Positions 15,370 through 24,029 of a stretch of DNA of 40,995 nucleotides are shown piece after piece. The DNA is taken from positions 1 to 40,995 of IMG/VR virus record IMGVR_UViG_3300036791_000631; one strand, given 5' to 3'. This DNA comes from a virus. Both the position numbers and the translations under genes were made by a program. The notes under the pieces are model-generated. The model ran no database searches and was not told the DNA's origin. It saw only the letters and a list, made by a program, of their open reading frames with translations. Position 1 is the stretch's first letter, and every line of letters begins with the position of its first letter.

Positions 15370-15632
15370 GCGCGCCTCTTGCGTCGATAGGTCGCCGTCG
15401 TGAACTCGCTCGGCTGCAGCGTGACGACGCCGTCCGGGGGCGGCGCGCTGATCACCGGCCGACTGGCGGCGAGCTGCTCATCGCGCATGGGCAGTTGCCG
15501 AATGACGATGCCCGTGGTCGGGTTCGGCGTGCCGTGATAGTCGGGCGACGTGCAGGTCGTGTGCGGCGCATCGTCGACGGGACAGCGCCGCGGTAGCGGC
15601 CAGAAGATCGGCGACGGCGTCCCCGACCACAT
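15366..15632 (-). CDS. Hypothetical head-module protein
   Basis: An 88-residue protein beginning MWSGTPSPIFWPLPRRCPVD, Pro/Thr-rich, with a basic C-terminus (TTATYRRKRRA). Its ATG overlaps the stop of the preceding gene and its stop overlaps the adaptor GTG, so it is tightly coupled. No known domain; possibly a minor head or decoration-associated protein. Confidence 0.6.
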   Translation of the reverse strand: MWSGTPSPIFWPLPRRCPVDDAPHTTCTSPDYHGTPNPTTGIVIRQLPMRDEQLAASRPVISAPPPDGVVTLQPSEFTTATYRRKRRA

Positions 15633-16033
15633 CACGCCCTCCCCGACACCCACGCGCTGCCGCCCCAGTTGGCCTCGCTGCCGTCGCCGAGCACGACATA
15701 TTGCCCGGTCGTCCACGCGGTCGCGGGCGAGGCGGTGATCGTGTCCATCGTCGTGAAGACGTTGGGCGCTTCCGCCCCCGCTGGCGTCCACGTCCCCGGC
15801 GCGCCCGCCAGCGCGCCCGTGGCGGCGGGCCCGTTGTTGCTCCAGCCAGGGATCGTCGTGTCGATGGGAATTGGCGGTCCTTCCGTCGACGTGATGCCGT
15901 CATCGGGCGGCGAATTGCTCCAGCCCGGCGGCGGCGAGGCGTGCGGTGTCACGTCCTCATGGAGCGGCGGCGCGTCGTGCGGTGCGACGGCGGCATGGGT
16001 CGCCGTCGCGTGCGGCTGGTGTTTCTCGGTCAT
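15632..16033 (-). CDS. Hypothetical head-module protein, possible decoration protein
   Basis: A 133-residue protein. The first 80 residues are His/Pro/Gly-rich and probably disordered, with PPGWSNSPPDDG and IPGWSNNGPAA forming an internal repeat. The last 45 residues (PNVFTTMDTITASPATAWTT, then VVLGDGSEANWGGSAWVSG) look like a small beta domain seen in minor capsid-associated proteins. It follows the capsid gene, where decoration proteins often sit. Function unproven. Confidence 0.6.
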   Translation of the reverse strand: MTEKHQPHATATHAAVAPHDAPPLHEDVTPHASPPPGWSNSPPDDGITSTEGPPIPIDTTIPGWSNNGPAATGALAGAPGTWTPAGAEAPNVFTTMDTITASPATAWTTGQYVVLGDGSEANWGGSAWVSGRA

Positions 16034-16088
16034 CGGTGGAACTCCTTGTCGAGCGGTGCGCCGTCGTGACGCACCGCTCGCGATTTGT

Positions 16089-17381
16089 CTAGATCAGGCC
16101 GGTGACCTTGCCGAAGGCACCCGGACGGAACACGGCGAGCGCGAGGCGCTCCTCCGCGCGGATCGCGACCAGGTTCTTGATGAAGAAGTCCTGGTGGCTG
16201 TTGCTGGCTTCGACGCGGATGCCGCCGCGGCGGAATACCTGCGACATGGTGCCGAACGCCCCGACGAGCGCGGTGTTGACCGCAATCGACGGCGTCACCG
16301 CAACCGGCGTGCCCCAGACGGAGGCATACGGCAGCGTGCCGAATGGCCCCATGCCGTAGTACTCGCCCGTCGTCGTCTTCGCGGTGACGATGGTGAACCA
16401 ATTCGTCGGGTTCACCACGACGCCATCGGGATAGACAAACGCCGTCGTCGCGATGGCGGTGATCTGCCGCAGAATCGCGTCGACGTTCGTCTCGGGTGGG
16501 GTCGCGGCGCCGTTGCGCACGACCGGGGTCGCGAGGCCCACGCGATTCATCACGCCCATGATGTTGGGCGGCGTGCCGTTGCCATTGAGCAACTGATCTT
16601 CTTCAGCGAGTTGGACACCTAGCGTCAGGCGCGCGTCGATGTAGGACTGGATCGCGGGCGCATCCTCCAGAAGTTCTTCTGTCACGGGGAGCCAGTGCGC
16701 GATCTTCGCCACCGGGTCGGTGTGCTGATCAAACGTCAGCGCCGATTCGGGCTTCGCCGCGCCTTCGGCGGTCGGCGCCGCCGCGTTGGTGTACGCCGTC
16801 TCAATCATGTAGATGATCGCGTTCGACGTCGCGGTGCCGGACGCCATCAGGTCCGCGACCATGAGGCGCTTGAAGAGCACCGGCACGATCCCGGGCAGGT
16901 ACTGCGGGATGATCAGCTTGCCGCCCGACGCGGGATCTTCCGTCAACGTGGTCGCGCGCATCGGGTACAGACAATCCACGGCGGGTGACGCCCACGTGGC
17001 GCTGCGACGATGGAGGCCGTTGCGGAAAAACTGCGAGACGTTCGCGTCTTGGACGAACTGCTGCCCGATGGTGCGGCGCTCCGCCGGGGTCAGGGCGGCG
17101 GGGCCGGTCGGCTGACGGTTGCCGCCGGTCAGCGCCTCGATGCGGGTCCGGAGCTCCGCATCCCCGCGCAAGCCGTCGATCTTGGTTTTGATCGCGGCGC
17201 CTTCGGCGAGGACCGCGTTGATCTGCTGCTTCTCCTCGTCCGTCATCTGGCGGCCGGTCGTCGTGCTGCCGTCCGCGTTGGTGACGACCGCTTCGTCGCA
17301 GCGGTGCGTGACGTCGTTGATCAGCGCGGTCGCCCGCGCTACGACGGCGGCGAGGTCGGTTTCAAGCTGGGCTAGTTTCAT
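16089..17381 (-). CDS. Major capsid protein, HK97 fold
   Basis: A 430-residue protein. Residues 1-110 are a helical scaffolding (delta) domain (ETDLAAVVARATALINDVTH, then EEKQQINAVLAEGAAIKTKI). The rest has family landmarks: KLIIPQYLPGIVPVLFKRLM, AHWLPVTEELLEDAPAIQSY, the E-loop/A-domain region IYMIETAYTNAAAPTAEGAA, and the ending EERLALAVFRPGAFGKVTG. The protease encoded just upstream should remove the N-terminal domain in procapsids. Overlaps the protease gene by four bases. Confidence 0.92.
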   Translation of the reverse strand: MKLAQLETDLAAVVARATALINDVTHRCDEAVVTNADGSTTTGRQMTDEEKQQINAVLAEGAAIKTKIDGLRGDAELRTRIEALTGGNRQPTGPAALTPAERRTIGQQFVQDANVSQFFRNGLHRRSATWASPAVDCLYPMRATTLTEDPASGGKLIIPQYLPGIVPVLFKRLMVADLMASGTATSNAIIYMIETAYTNAAAPTAEGAAKPESALTFDQHTDPVAKIAHWLPVTEELLEDAPAIQSYIDARLTLGVQLAEEDQLLNGNGTPPNIMGVMNRVGLATPVVRNGAATPPETNVDAILRQITAIATTAFVYPDGVVVNPTNWFTIVTAKTTTGEYYGMGPFGTLPYASVWGTPVAVTPSIAVNTALVGAFGTMSQVFRRGGIRVEASNSHQDFFIKNLVAIRAEERLALAVFRPGAFGKVTGLI

Positions 17382-18385
17382 CGGAGTAATTCCATCTGCA
17401 GTGCGAGCGCTCGCCGCTCGTACTCCATTAGGGCCGGGTCGCGCGCGACGTGTGAGTCCTTGGATCGCGAGTCCGTGCTCACAGGTGGGGCGTCGACCGC
17501 AGCGCGGGCACCGGCGACCGGCATCGGGGCCGGTGTCGATTGCATGATCCGCGCGAGCGTTTCTGGCATCGTCGCGATGCGGTCGATCAGGCCGACCGCC
17601 AGCGCCTGGTCCGCATTCAGCGTGCGGCCTTCGCCGAAGCCGTTCCGCACGTCGGCCGGCCGGACGCCCCGCCCTTTGGCGATATCCCCGACCATGCGCC
17701 CGTAGGACCCTTCGACGAGGCCCAGCACATGCGCCTTCGCATCGTCAGACAGCGGGCCGCCGTCGGCGCCTTCCGCTTTGTATTTCCCGGCGCTGATGAC
17801 GGAGCGTTTAATGCCCATCTGCGCCAGGGCGTCGCTGATGTCGTTGTGCAGCGTGTAGACGCCGATCGATCCCGCCAGCGCCGACGGGGACGCCACGATC
17901 TCCGTCGCCCCGCTCATGGCGTGGTACGCGGCCGACGCCATCAAATGATTGGCATGGGCGATGACCGGCTTGATCGTCCGCGCCCGCAGGACGTCGCGCG
18001 CAAATTCCGACGCGCCCGCGACGTTGCCGCCCGGACTGTCGACGTCAAAGAGGATCGTTTTCACCGTCGGATCGGCGACGGCCGCCTGCAGTTGTTGGCC
18101 GAGCGCATCGAACGACGTCCCGCCTGAGGCTTGGGTGAACTGATTCATACGCGGCGAGATCACGCCGTGGATGGGAATGACGGCGGTCGATCCGATGGTC
18201 TGCGTCAGCGTCTCGCGGTTCGCGCGGGCGTCCAACGCCACGCCGATTGCGGTGTCGTCCGGATCGAAGCCGGCCAGACGACGCGCGAGGATGTCGGCAA
18301 TCACCGCCCGCATCGGTTCGGTGAGCGCCCACGGGTGTTCGAGCGCGAAGGCGACGAGATGCGTATAGTTACGCGGCGTCGGCAT
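17378..18385 (-). CDS. S49-family head maturation protease
   Basis: A 335-residue SppA/lambda gpC-type serine protease. FDVDSPGGNVAGASEFAR is the family oxyanion segment (about 113-130). The catalytic Ser is S151 in LMASAAYHAM and the catalytic Lys K201 in SAGKYKAEG, 50 residues later, as in single-domain S49 enzymes. GGAGG lies six bases before the ATG at 18385, which decides against the ATG five codons upstream. It overlaps the portal gene by 17 bases. It processes the capsid protein during head maturation. Confidence 0.9.
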   Translation of the reverse strand: MPTPRNYTHLVAFALEHPWALTEPMRAVIADILARRLAGFDPDDTAIGVALDARANRETLTQTIGSTAVIPIHGVISPRMNQFTQASGGTSFDALGQQLQAAVADPTVKTILFDVDSPGGNVAGASEFARDVLRARTIKPVIAHANHLMASAAYHAMSGATEIVASPSALAGSIGVYTLHNDISDALAQMGIKRSVISAGKYKAEGADGGPLSDDAKAHVLGLVEGSYGRMVGDIAKGRGVRPADVRNGFGEGRTLNADQALAVGLIDRIATMPETLARIMQSTPAPMPVAGARAAVDAPPVSTDSRSKDSHVARDPALMEYERRALALQMELLR

Positions 18386-19697
18386 CGGGTTCCTCCACAT
18401 GCGGCACGAGCGCCAGCGGCGCGGGCGCGTCGACGGCCGCGGGTGCGGCGGCGGGGATCGCGCCTCCGGTATCGAAGGCGTTCGACGGCCCGCCCTGTTG
18501 TTCGGCGACCTGGTCGCAGGTCGGATCGTCGGTGATGCGCGGCAAATTGAGCCGGGCGCGCGCTTCGTTCGGCGTCATAAACGCGCGGCGCACGGCCACG
18601 GCCAACGACGTCGTCTGCTCTTCAAAATTGCCCTTCAGTTTTTCGGCGATGTTGAATTCGCAGTAGATGTCGGCGGTGTCTTTCACTTCCGGCAGCAGCC
18701 ACAACTGAATCGCCAGCTCGATCATCGTGAACCACGGGCCGAGCGTGTCGGCGTAGAGCTGCTTGTGCTGCTCCTTGATGTTCGAGAAGGTCGCGTGTTC
18801 CAGATCGCCGACAAACGGGGGCGGGATGTGATAGGCGGCGGCGCATTCGGTGCGCGACAGCTTGCGCGCCTGGATGTATTCCGAATCGCGGAAGGTCTGC
18901 GAGATGGGCTTGAACGTCATCCCGTCCTCGAGGACCGCGACCGTGCCCGCGCCGCTCGCGCCTGCGTGCCGGGCTTGCCACTGTTCGCGCCACGCCTGCT
19001 TCTGGGCGGGATTCCAGCGCGGCGCCGCGGCGGGCCGTTCGATGACGCCCCCGACCTGCGCCGAATTGAGCCAGTAACTTTGCCGGTGCTCCGCCGCCGC
19101 CGTCTCCTCCGCCAACATCTGCGCGAGCGTCACGAGCGGCGACAACCCCATGACATCGTTGAACGGGTTGTAGCCGTTGAAGTAGACGATCTCGGAGAGT
19201 TCGAGCGGCTGCGCGGCGCCGCCGCGCGGCGTGTACACGTAGTGGTCGGGGAGCAGACCGCCCACCACGTACATGTCGGCCGGCGGCAGCCGCACGAGGC
19301 CGATGCGATCCGGGAGCCGCACCTTCAGCCAGTAGGCGTTGAAGTACACCGCCAGGTCGGCGACGAGCCCTTCGATCAGGCGGTAGCGCGTCGTCGCGTA
19401 GTTCGGATGCTCGATCCAGTCGGCGATCGGGAAGTCGGCCGCCGTGAGGCGCACGCGGTCGGTGTCGGAGAGCCGGCGAAACCACTGCAGCCCGCAGTCC
19501 GCAATGCCGCGCGCGAGGAAGTCGACACAGGTCCGGATGTTCGGCTGCATGGCGTAGACCTGCGAGAACGCCCACGCATTGCCGCCCAGGCCGTACCACT
19601 GCGACCACGGCGGCAGATTGCCGCCCTTGAACACCTCGTAACTCTGTTGCGGGGTCGCCAGCGCGCGGAGCTGGCCGCCGGACAGCACGCTCGCCAT
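18369..19697 (-). CDS. Portal protein, HK97 family
   Basis: A 442-residue protein matching phage_portal in order and motifs: N-terminal wing (AMQPNIRTCVDFLARGIADC), stem/crown region with VYFNGYNPFNDVMGLSPLVT, DSEYIQARKLSRTECAAAYH followed by IPPPFVGDLEHATFSNIKEQ, and C-terminal FMTPNEARARLNLPRITDDP. The C-terminus is Pro/Ala-rich. It forms the dodecameric DNA gate at the head vertex and the docking site for the terminase. Upstream and downstream genes overlap it. Confidence 0.93.
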   Translation of the reverse strand: MASVLSGGQLRALATPQQSYEVFKGGNLPPWSQWYGLGGNAWAFSQVYAMQPNIRTCVDFLARGIADCGLQWFRRLSDTDRVRLTAADFPIADWIEHPNYATTRYRLIEGLVADLAVYFNAYWLKVRLPDRIGLVRLPPADMYVVGGLLPDHYVYTPRGGAAQPLELSEIVYFNGYNPFNDVMGLSPLVTLAQMLAEETAAAEHRQSYWLNSAQVGGVIERPAAAPRWNPAQKQAWREQWQARHAGASGAGTVAVLEDGMTFKPISQTFRDSEYIQARKLSRTECAAAYHIPPPFVGDLEHATFSNIKEQHKQLYADTLGPWFTMIELAIQLWLLPEVKDTADIYCEFNIAEKLKGNFEEQTTSLAVAVRRAFMTPNEARARLNLPRITDDPTCDQVAEQQGGPSNAFDTGGAIPAAAPAAVDAPAPLALVPHVEEPDADAA

Positions 19698-19921
19698 CAG
19701 TCCATCACCTGCACGAAGGCGACGTTGCTTCGATGGACGACCACGTTGTCGCCGTCGGCGCGTTCGGGATCAACACCGGGCTTCAGCACGTAGGCCTTCT
19801 TGAGCACCCACCACGCGCCGCGTGACTGCCAGAGCACGCCTTGGATCGCCGTGTCGCGCTCCGCAATCAGGTGGACGACGACGGAGTGATAGAGACAGGG
19901 CGGCGCGAACGGACGCCACAT
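19697..19921 (-). CDS. Small conserved phage protein between terminase and portal
   Basis: A 74-residue beta-rich protein containing LIAERDTAIQGVLWQSRGAW, then WVLKKAYVLKPG and a C-terminal NVVVHRSNVAFVQVM. Similar small proteins sit between terminase and portal genes in many siphophages; I recognise the type but not a characterised function. The start is uncertain because no strong ribosome site precedes the ATG at 19921. It overlaps the portal by one base. Confidence 0.65.
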   Translation of the reverse strand: MWRPFAPPCLYHSVVVHLIAERDTAIQGVLWQSRGAWWVLKKAYVLKPGVDPERADGDNVVVHRSNVAFVQVMD

Positions 19922-19985
19922 GCAGCCGTCAGTGTTGGCCGGCAGACGGCGACGACCTAATTTGGATTCTTAAAACGGATGGGCT

Positions 19986-20162
19986 TCAGTCGTCGTCATG
20001 ATCATCGTCGAGCTTGCGGCGGATCACTTCGCCGATGCTCACGCGTTCACGTTGTGCGCGTTCGTAGAGATGATCGTATTGCGGCGTGGGCAAACTGAAA
20101 CAGACCTTGACCGACGGATGAGCGGCGTCGAGCGGTGGGCGACCGCGTTTCGGGTCGGGCAC
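19986..20162 (-). CDS. Ribbon-helix-helix protein
   Basis: A 58-residue protein with a GTG start, KRGRPPLDAAHPSVKVCFSL then LPTPQYDHLYERAQRERVSI then GEVIRRKLDD. The strand 'VKVCFSLP', helix A 'TPQYDHLYERAQRER' and helix B 'SIGEVIRRKLD' are the CopG/MetJ ribbon-helix-helix fold; the basic N-terminus (KRGRPP) resembles an AT-hook. An in-frame TAA upstream limits the start. It lies between HNH and portal genes and probably represses a nearby promoter. It was too short to be obvious. Confidence 0.75.
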   Translation of the reverse strand: MPDPKRGRPPLDAAHPSVKVCFSLPTPQYDHLYERAQRERVSIGEVIRRKLDDDHDDD

Positions 20163-20216
20163 AGGCGCCGTCCATTATGCCAGTCGTGGCACCGACCGAT
20201 TCGTTTTTTTTGTGTA

Positions 20217-20606
20217 TCAATCTCCTTCCAACCATGCGTTGAACGCCTCGATCACGTCGTCACGATCATCGATGTCCCAATCGTCACCGTAGACCTTTGT
20301 CGCCCACCCATCGAGTCGCGCCCAATACAGCGCCTCTGCTGATCGTCGGCATCCGGCGGCCGCGCGTTCGGTGTCGGCTTTTTCGTGACAGGTAGGGCAG
20401 ACGAGGATTACGTCTGCTTCACGTTCCTGTCCCAAGCGCTCGTATGTGAGATGGTGCAGTTCGAGCTTCGGTAGACAGCCAGGCGCCCACTGTTTACCGC
20501 AGCGCTCGCAGCGCGCACCACGTCGCCGAAGCACGATGACGCGGAGTTCGCGCCAATGGCAACTCCGAATCGCCACGTTGTATCTGGCTCTTAATTCGTC
20601 GTTCAT
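20217..20606 (-). CDS. HNH endonuclease beside the terminase
   Basis: A 129-residue protein. The zinc and HNH signature is CERCGKQW, LELHHLTYERLGQEREADVI, then LVCPTCHEKAD: paired CxxC motifs around an HH catalytic motif. HNH proteins encoded beside the large terminase of HK97-like cos phages are needed for cos cleavage and packaging, so this is the likely role. The ATG at 20606 is 10 bases after the TerL stop. Confidence 0.88.
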   Translation of the reverse strand: MNDELRARYNVAIRSCHWRELRVIVLRRRGARCERCGKQWAPGCLPKLELHHLTYERLGQEREADVILVCPTCHEKADTERAAAGCRRSAEALYWARLDGWATKVYGDDWDIDDRDDVIEAFNAWLEGD

Positions 20607-20616
20607 CGTTGGCCCT

Positions 20617-22305
20617 TCAGGCGACGACGAGTTCCGGATCGTCGGCCGTGTCGTCGGTCGGCGTCGTCGCCAGCTTCCGCGCCAGCACGGCGGCGATGAC
20701 CGGGTCAATGCGGCCGCGGCTGCGCTTCTTCACCGGGAAAATTTCGTCGTTGTTGTCGCGCGTGACCGTGACGTTGCTCACGCACCATTCGAGCAGCGGA
20801 TTGCCGCCCGCATCCACCAGGCCGTCGAGCACGTCGGCCTCGAAGTCCTTGGCCGGCGCCGACAGTTGCGCCGTGTTCTGCGGGATCTCCACGACGACCA
20901 GGCCTTCGAGCTGCAGGTCGGTCACCAGCGCCGCCGCGTTCCACTGATCCACGCCGACCGCCTGCACGTCGTAGAGATGCACCGCGTCGCGCACCCACTG
21001 CTGCAGGATCTTCTGGTCGATGCGGTTGCCGGGATTGGTCGTCAGCACGCCGCTCGTGACCCACTGCAGATACGGCGCACGATCCCGCCGCGCGCGTTCC
21101 TCGAGGGTCTTCTCCGGCGTCAGGCAGTGCGCCACGATGCGCCAGCGCCCGCAGGCCTCGGTCGGCGGAAAGAGCAGCACGACGGCGCTCAGGTCAATCT
21201 TGGAACTCAGATCGACGCCGATGAAGCACGTCAGGCCCGCGAGCGATTCGGCGGTCCACGCCGTCTGCCCGCGCCGCCAGCCGTCGAGCGACAGCCAGCC
21301 GCTCGTCGCGTTCACCCACAGATTGAGGCGCTTTTGCTTGAAGGTCGCCTCCGCGCGCGGCATCGCCACGGCCTTCGTCGCCAGCGCCTGCAGATCGTCG
21401 CGCTTCACCGAGACGCCGTAATTCGGATTCGCCTTCCGCCAGGTCGCCTCGGCCCACGGGTCGTCGTCGGGATCGGCCGACGCGATGAAGGCGAAGAACG
21501 TCTCGTCGACGAGGACCTCGTCGAGGATCTGGCAGGCGTAGTCGTGTTGATCGCCGCACGGCGACAGCGGGTCATTCCCCGCCGTCGTGATCTGGAAGTT
21601 GAGCGGCTGGCGCCGCGCGCCCGTCGCCGTCTCCATGACGTCGATGAGGCCGCGGTCCTTGTGGGCGTGAAACTCGTCGACCACGATCAGGTGCGGGTTC
21701 AGGCCGTCGGTCGAATCCTTGTCGGCGCCCAGCGGTTCGAGCTTCTGCGCGTAGACGTCGCGATGGAGATTGGCGGCGAGGATCGTCAGACGCCGCTGCA
21801 GGCGGGCCGGGCCGCCCAGGCCGCTCGACTCACTGAGGCGCTTGGCATCGTTCCAGACAATCTTCGCCTGCTCCCGCTTCGTGGCAATCACGTAGCCTTC
21901 GGCGCCGGGTTCCTGATCGAAGAAGGTCACATAGAGGCTCACGATGGCCGCTTCGAGCGACTTGCCGTTCTTCCGGGGAATCTCGTTGTACGCCGTGCGA
22001 AAGCGGCGCAGTCGCGTCTCGCGCTGCACCCACGCGAACAGCGAGCCGAGCCGAAAGCGCTGATGCGGCTCGAGCACGATGTGCCGCCCCGCCCATTCGC
22101 CCTGGTAGTGGCGCAACTGGGCGGCGAAGCGGAAGAACCGTTCGGCCCGCGCCATCTCGAACACGTACGGAAACGCGGGGTCGCGGCGCCGCGCGCGCGC
22201 GCGGTCGCGCAGATGCCGCACGCACGCGAGCCGGTGATACACGCCGGCCGGGATGCGCCGCTGCACCACGGCGCGCGCATAGACGTCCAGGTCGGTGCGC
22301 GTCAC
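20617..22305 (-). CDS. terL: Terminase large subunit
   Basis: A 562-residue Terminase_1 protein. ATPase: Walker A-like IPRKNGKSLEAA (about 109-120), Walker B LIVVDEFHAHKD (about 206-217). Nuclease: acidic residues D365 (FIGVDLSSKIDLSAVV) and D371, with further Asp in VQAVGVDQWNAA and AKDFEADVLDGL. HK97/lambda-like order in the genome (TerS immediately upstream, overlapping ATGA) suits a cos packaging mechanism. The start is fixed by that overlap. Confidence 0.94.
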   Translation of the reverse strand: MTRTDLDVYARAVVQRRIPAGVYHRLACVRHLRDRARARRRDPAFPYVFEMARAERFFRFAAQLRHYQGEWAGRHIVLEPHQRFRLGSLFAWVQRETRLRRFRTAYNEIPRKNGKSLEAAIVSLYVTFFDQEPGAEGYVIATKREQAKIVWNDAKRLSESSGLGGPARLQRRLTILAANLHRDVYAQKLEPLGADKDSTDGLNPHLIVVDEFHAHKDRGLIDVMETATGARRQPLNFQITTAGNDPLSPCGDQHDYACQILDEVLVDETFFAFIASADPDDDPWAEATWRKANPNYGVSVKRDDLQALATKAVAMPRAEATFKQKRLNLWVNATSGWLSLDGWRRGQTAWTAESLAGLTCFIGVDLSSKIDLSAVVLLFPPTEACGRWRIVAHCLTPEKTLEERARRDRAPYLQWVTSGVLTTNPGNRIDQKILQQWVRDAVHLYDVQAVGVDQWNAAALVTDLQLEGLVVVEIPQNTAQLSAPAKDFEADVLDGLVDAGGNPLLEWCVSNVTVTRDNNDEIFPVKKRSRGRIDPVIAAVLARKLATTPTDDTADDPELVVA

Positions 22306-22772
22306 AACGGCTCATCGAATTCGGCAAAGGGGTCGCCGCCGACGCCGAGCGGCGCGCGGTCCACGCGCGTGCGGCTCGACGGCGTCAGCCCGAGTTCCGG
22401 CCACAGCTTCAGACAGGCCGCCAGCGCCCGGTTCTTCACCGAGAGCCACGGGTTCGGCATCGCGTAGCCGCTCGGCGCCGCGACGACGCGCGGGTGCGCC
22501 TTCGTGCGCGCCTCCAGATACAACGACCATTCGATACACAGCGCCAGCAGCGCCGATCGATCCACGTCCGTCACCTGACGCGCGGCGCGAAGCTGCGGCG
22601 CCAGGTGCGCCCATTCGGCCAGCGCGTCGGGATTGTCGGCGAGCTCCGGCGGCGGCGCGTCGAAGGCCGCGTCGGCGGTTGCGTGCAGCGGTTCGCGCGA
22701 CGGCAGCGGCCGCCGCCCCGGATTCCCGGCGATCACTTTCTGCGCCGTCGGTTTCGGTTTGCGCCCGCGCAT
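22302..22772 (-). CDS. terS: Terminase small subunit, P27 family
   Basis: A 156-residue protein with the P27-family N-terminus MRGRKPKPTAQKVIAGNPGR, then a helical core (LADNPDALAEWAHLAPQLRA, DRSALLALCIEWSLYLEA) and the conserved NPWLSVKNRALAACLKLWPE, LGLTPSSRTRV ending. It recognises packaging sites and loads TerL. This is the first gene of the minus-strand late operon; the promoter should lie in 22773-23036. Confidence 0.9.
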   Translation of the reverse strand: MRGRKPKPTAQKVIAGNPGRRPLPSREPLHATADAAFDAPPPELADNPDALAEWAHLAPQLRAARQVTDVDRSALLALCIEWSLYLEARTKAHPRVVAAPSGYAMPNPWLSVKNRALAACLKLWPELGLTPSSRTRVDRAPLGVGGDPFAEFDEPL

Positions 22773-23036
22773 TCAGTCGGCTCCGCGCGACGTGCAGCGC
22801 GCGACGTGCAAACCCACGAGCCCCGACCCGCCCCCCGCGACGTCCCCCGCGCGCTTCGGCAAGCACGGCTGGGCGGGCTGGCGAGGCGAAACCTCGCCCC
22901 CGACGTGCCCCCGGCCGACGCCGGAATCGTGGCGTTCCTTAAGGTTCCGCGAGCGTTCTCGCACGGTTGCACACAATCGCCGGTCTTCGCTCGGGTTTTC
23001 TGCCGGAACCGCAGCGCTTCGTTTTATACTGTTCTC
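22773..23036. promoter_or_regulatory. Divergent intergenic region between late and accessory operons
   Basis: No convincing gene lies here. A perfect stem-loop is at 22880-22898 (GGCGAGG-CGAAA-CCTCGCC), plus a weaker GCGAG/CTCGC pair near 22950. The minus-strand late promoter must lie here or be supplied by readthrough, but no good consensus boxes are seen on that strand. The plus side carries TATACT at 23025. Confidence 0.5.
23025..23030 (+). promoter_or_regulatory. -10 box TATACT, leaderless start likely
   Basis: TATACT ends six bases before the ATG at 23037, so transcription would begin at or next to the start codon. No GGAG lies between. No good -35 hexamer is seen 17 bases upstream. The same arrangement (TATAAT, then ATG after eight bases) recurs at 27572. 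Confidence 0.55.
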
Positions 23037-23222
23037 ATGTTCAAGCACTTGATTGTTTCGTTCGTCGTCGCCCTCGGGTCCGCCGCCGACTACCGCCCCA
23101 GCGTGAAGACGACGACGTCGACACGCGCGACACGTCAACAGACGGTCGACGCCATCATCGCCATCCGGAAGACGCTGCGCACGACGCAGTACGACACGAC
23201 GCACGCGAACGACACCCTGTAA
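23037..23222 (+). CDS. Small protein with N-terminal hydrophobic segment
   Basis: A 61-residue protein beginning MFKHLIVSFVVALGSAADYR, possibly a signal peptide or membrane anchor, followed by a Thr/Arg-rich, charged tail (KTTTSTRATRQQTVDAIIAI). It is the first gene of the plus-strand accessory operon and appears to be translated from a leaderless mRNA. No family recognised. Confidence 0.5.
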   Translation: MFKHLIVSFVVALGSAADYRPSVKTTTSTRATRQQTVDAIIAIRKTLRTTQYDTTHANDTL

Positions 23223-23248
23223 CCCGTTAACACGAACTGGAGCAGACC

Positions 23249-23440
23249 ATGACCAAGACCACGAAGACAGCGAAGACGACGAAGACGACGACCGCGAAGT
23301 TTTGGATTGCCCGCGCCGCGAAGATTGCCCGCGCCCGCGCCCGCAACGCCAAGGCCGGGATGACGGAGCGGCAGCGTCGTGCTGCGCGCAAGGTCGAACT
23401 GGCGAAGCTGGCGAAGCGCGCTGCGAAGCGCGCTGCGTAG
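23249..23440 (+). CDS. Very basic helical protein with GMTERQRRA module
   Basis: A 63-residue protein rich in Lys, Arg, Ala and Thr: low-complexity N-terminus then AKFWIARAAKIARARARNAK, GMTERQRRAARKVELAKLAK. It has no acidic domain and would coat nucleic acid, like histone H1-type tails. The core module FW..RAAKIA..RA.N.K.GMTERQRRAARK also occurs at the N-terminus of the protein encoded at 26073 and, degenerate, at 23472. GGAG lies 7-8 bases before the ATG. Confidence 0.6.
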   Translation: MTKTTKTAKTTKTTTAKFWIARAAKIARARARNAKAGMTERQRRAARKVELAKLAKRAAKRAA

Positions 23441-23471
23441 TCGAACGACACAGCAGCAGCAGGAGACGCCC

Positions 23472-24005
23472 ATGCGACCCCTTACCCCACAGCAGATTGC
23501 CGACGCAGCAGCGAAGCGGGCTGCGTCGGTCGCAGCGCGCAAAGCAAACGGCGGGATGACCGTGCGTCAGCAGCGCGCAGCAGCGAAGGCCGCGAAAGCG
23601 GGGCAGCCGTTCGTCCCGCCCGCGCCCCGCGCCCCGCGCCCCGCGCCCGCCCCGCGCCCCTTCGGCCGTCGTCGTCGCGGGTTCGGACGCAACGTCTCGC
23701 ACGTCAGCACGCCCGCCCCGTCGGGGCCGGTCTTCACGACGCCGAAGCCGTCGCTCCGCCCGCTGCGCCTCGCCGCGCTGGTCGCCCTTGAAGACTGCTT
23801 CAAGCAGACCGTCGCCGAACTGCAGCGCGGAACCCCCACGCAGGACCAGCGCGATGCGTGGGCGACGTACAAAAAAGTGAAAGCGCGTTTTCTCGACACG
23901 ATGGATCGCCTGTCGAAGGGGGCGTCCGTCGACAGCGGATCGCAGAACGAAGCAGACGTCGCCCTGCGCATGGCGGCACTCACCCTCACCAAGCTGGCCT
24001 TTTAA
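23472..24005 (+). CDS. Basic N-terminal module plus helical domain, unknown
   Basis: A 177-residue protein. Residues 8-42 match the basic module (RAASVAARKANGGMTVRQQR); residues 45-75 are Pro/Arg-rich (APRAPRPAPAPRPFGRRRRG); the C-terminal half (about 95-177) is a helical domain, LRLAALVALEDCFKQTVAEL, ending LRMAALTLTKLAF. A ribosome site GGAGACGCCC precedes the ATG. Possibly nucleic-acid binding; no named family. Confidence 0.55.
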   Translation: MRPLTPQQIADAAAKRAASVAARKANGGMTVRQQRAAAKAAKAGQPFVPPAPRAPRPAPAPRPFGRRRRGFGRNVSHVSTPAPSGPVFTTPKPSLRPLRLAALVALEDCFKQTVAELQRGTPTQDQRDAWATYKKVKARFLDTMDRLSKGASVDSGSQNEADVALRMAALTLTKLAF

Positions 24006-24029
24006 CTTCGGATTTTTTGGAGACTGATC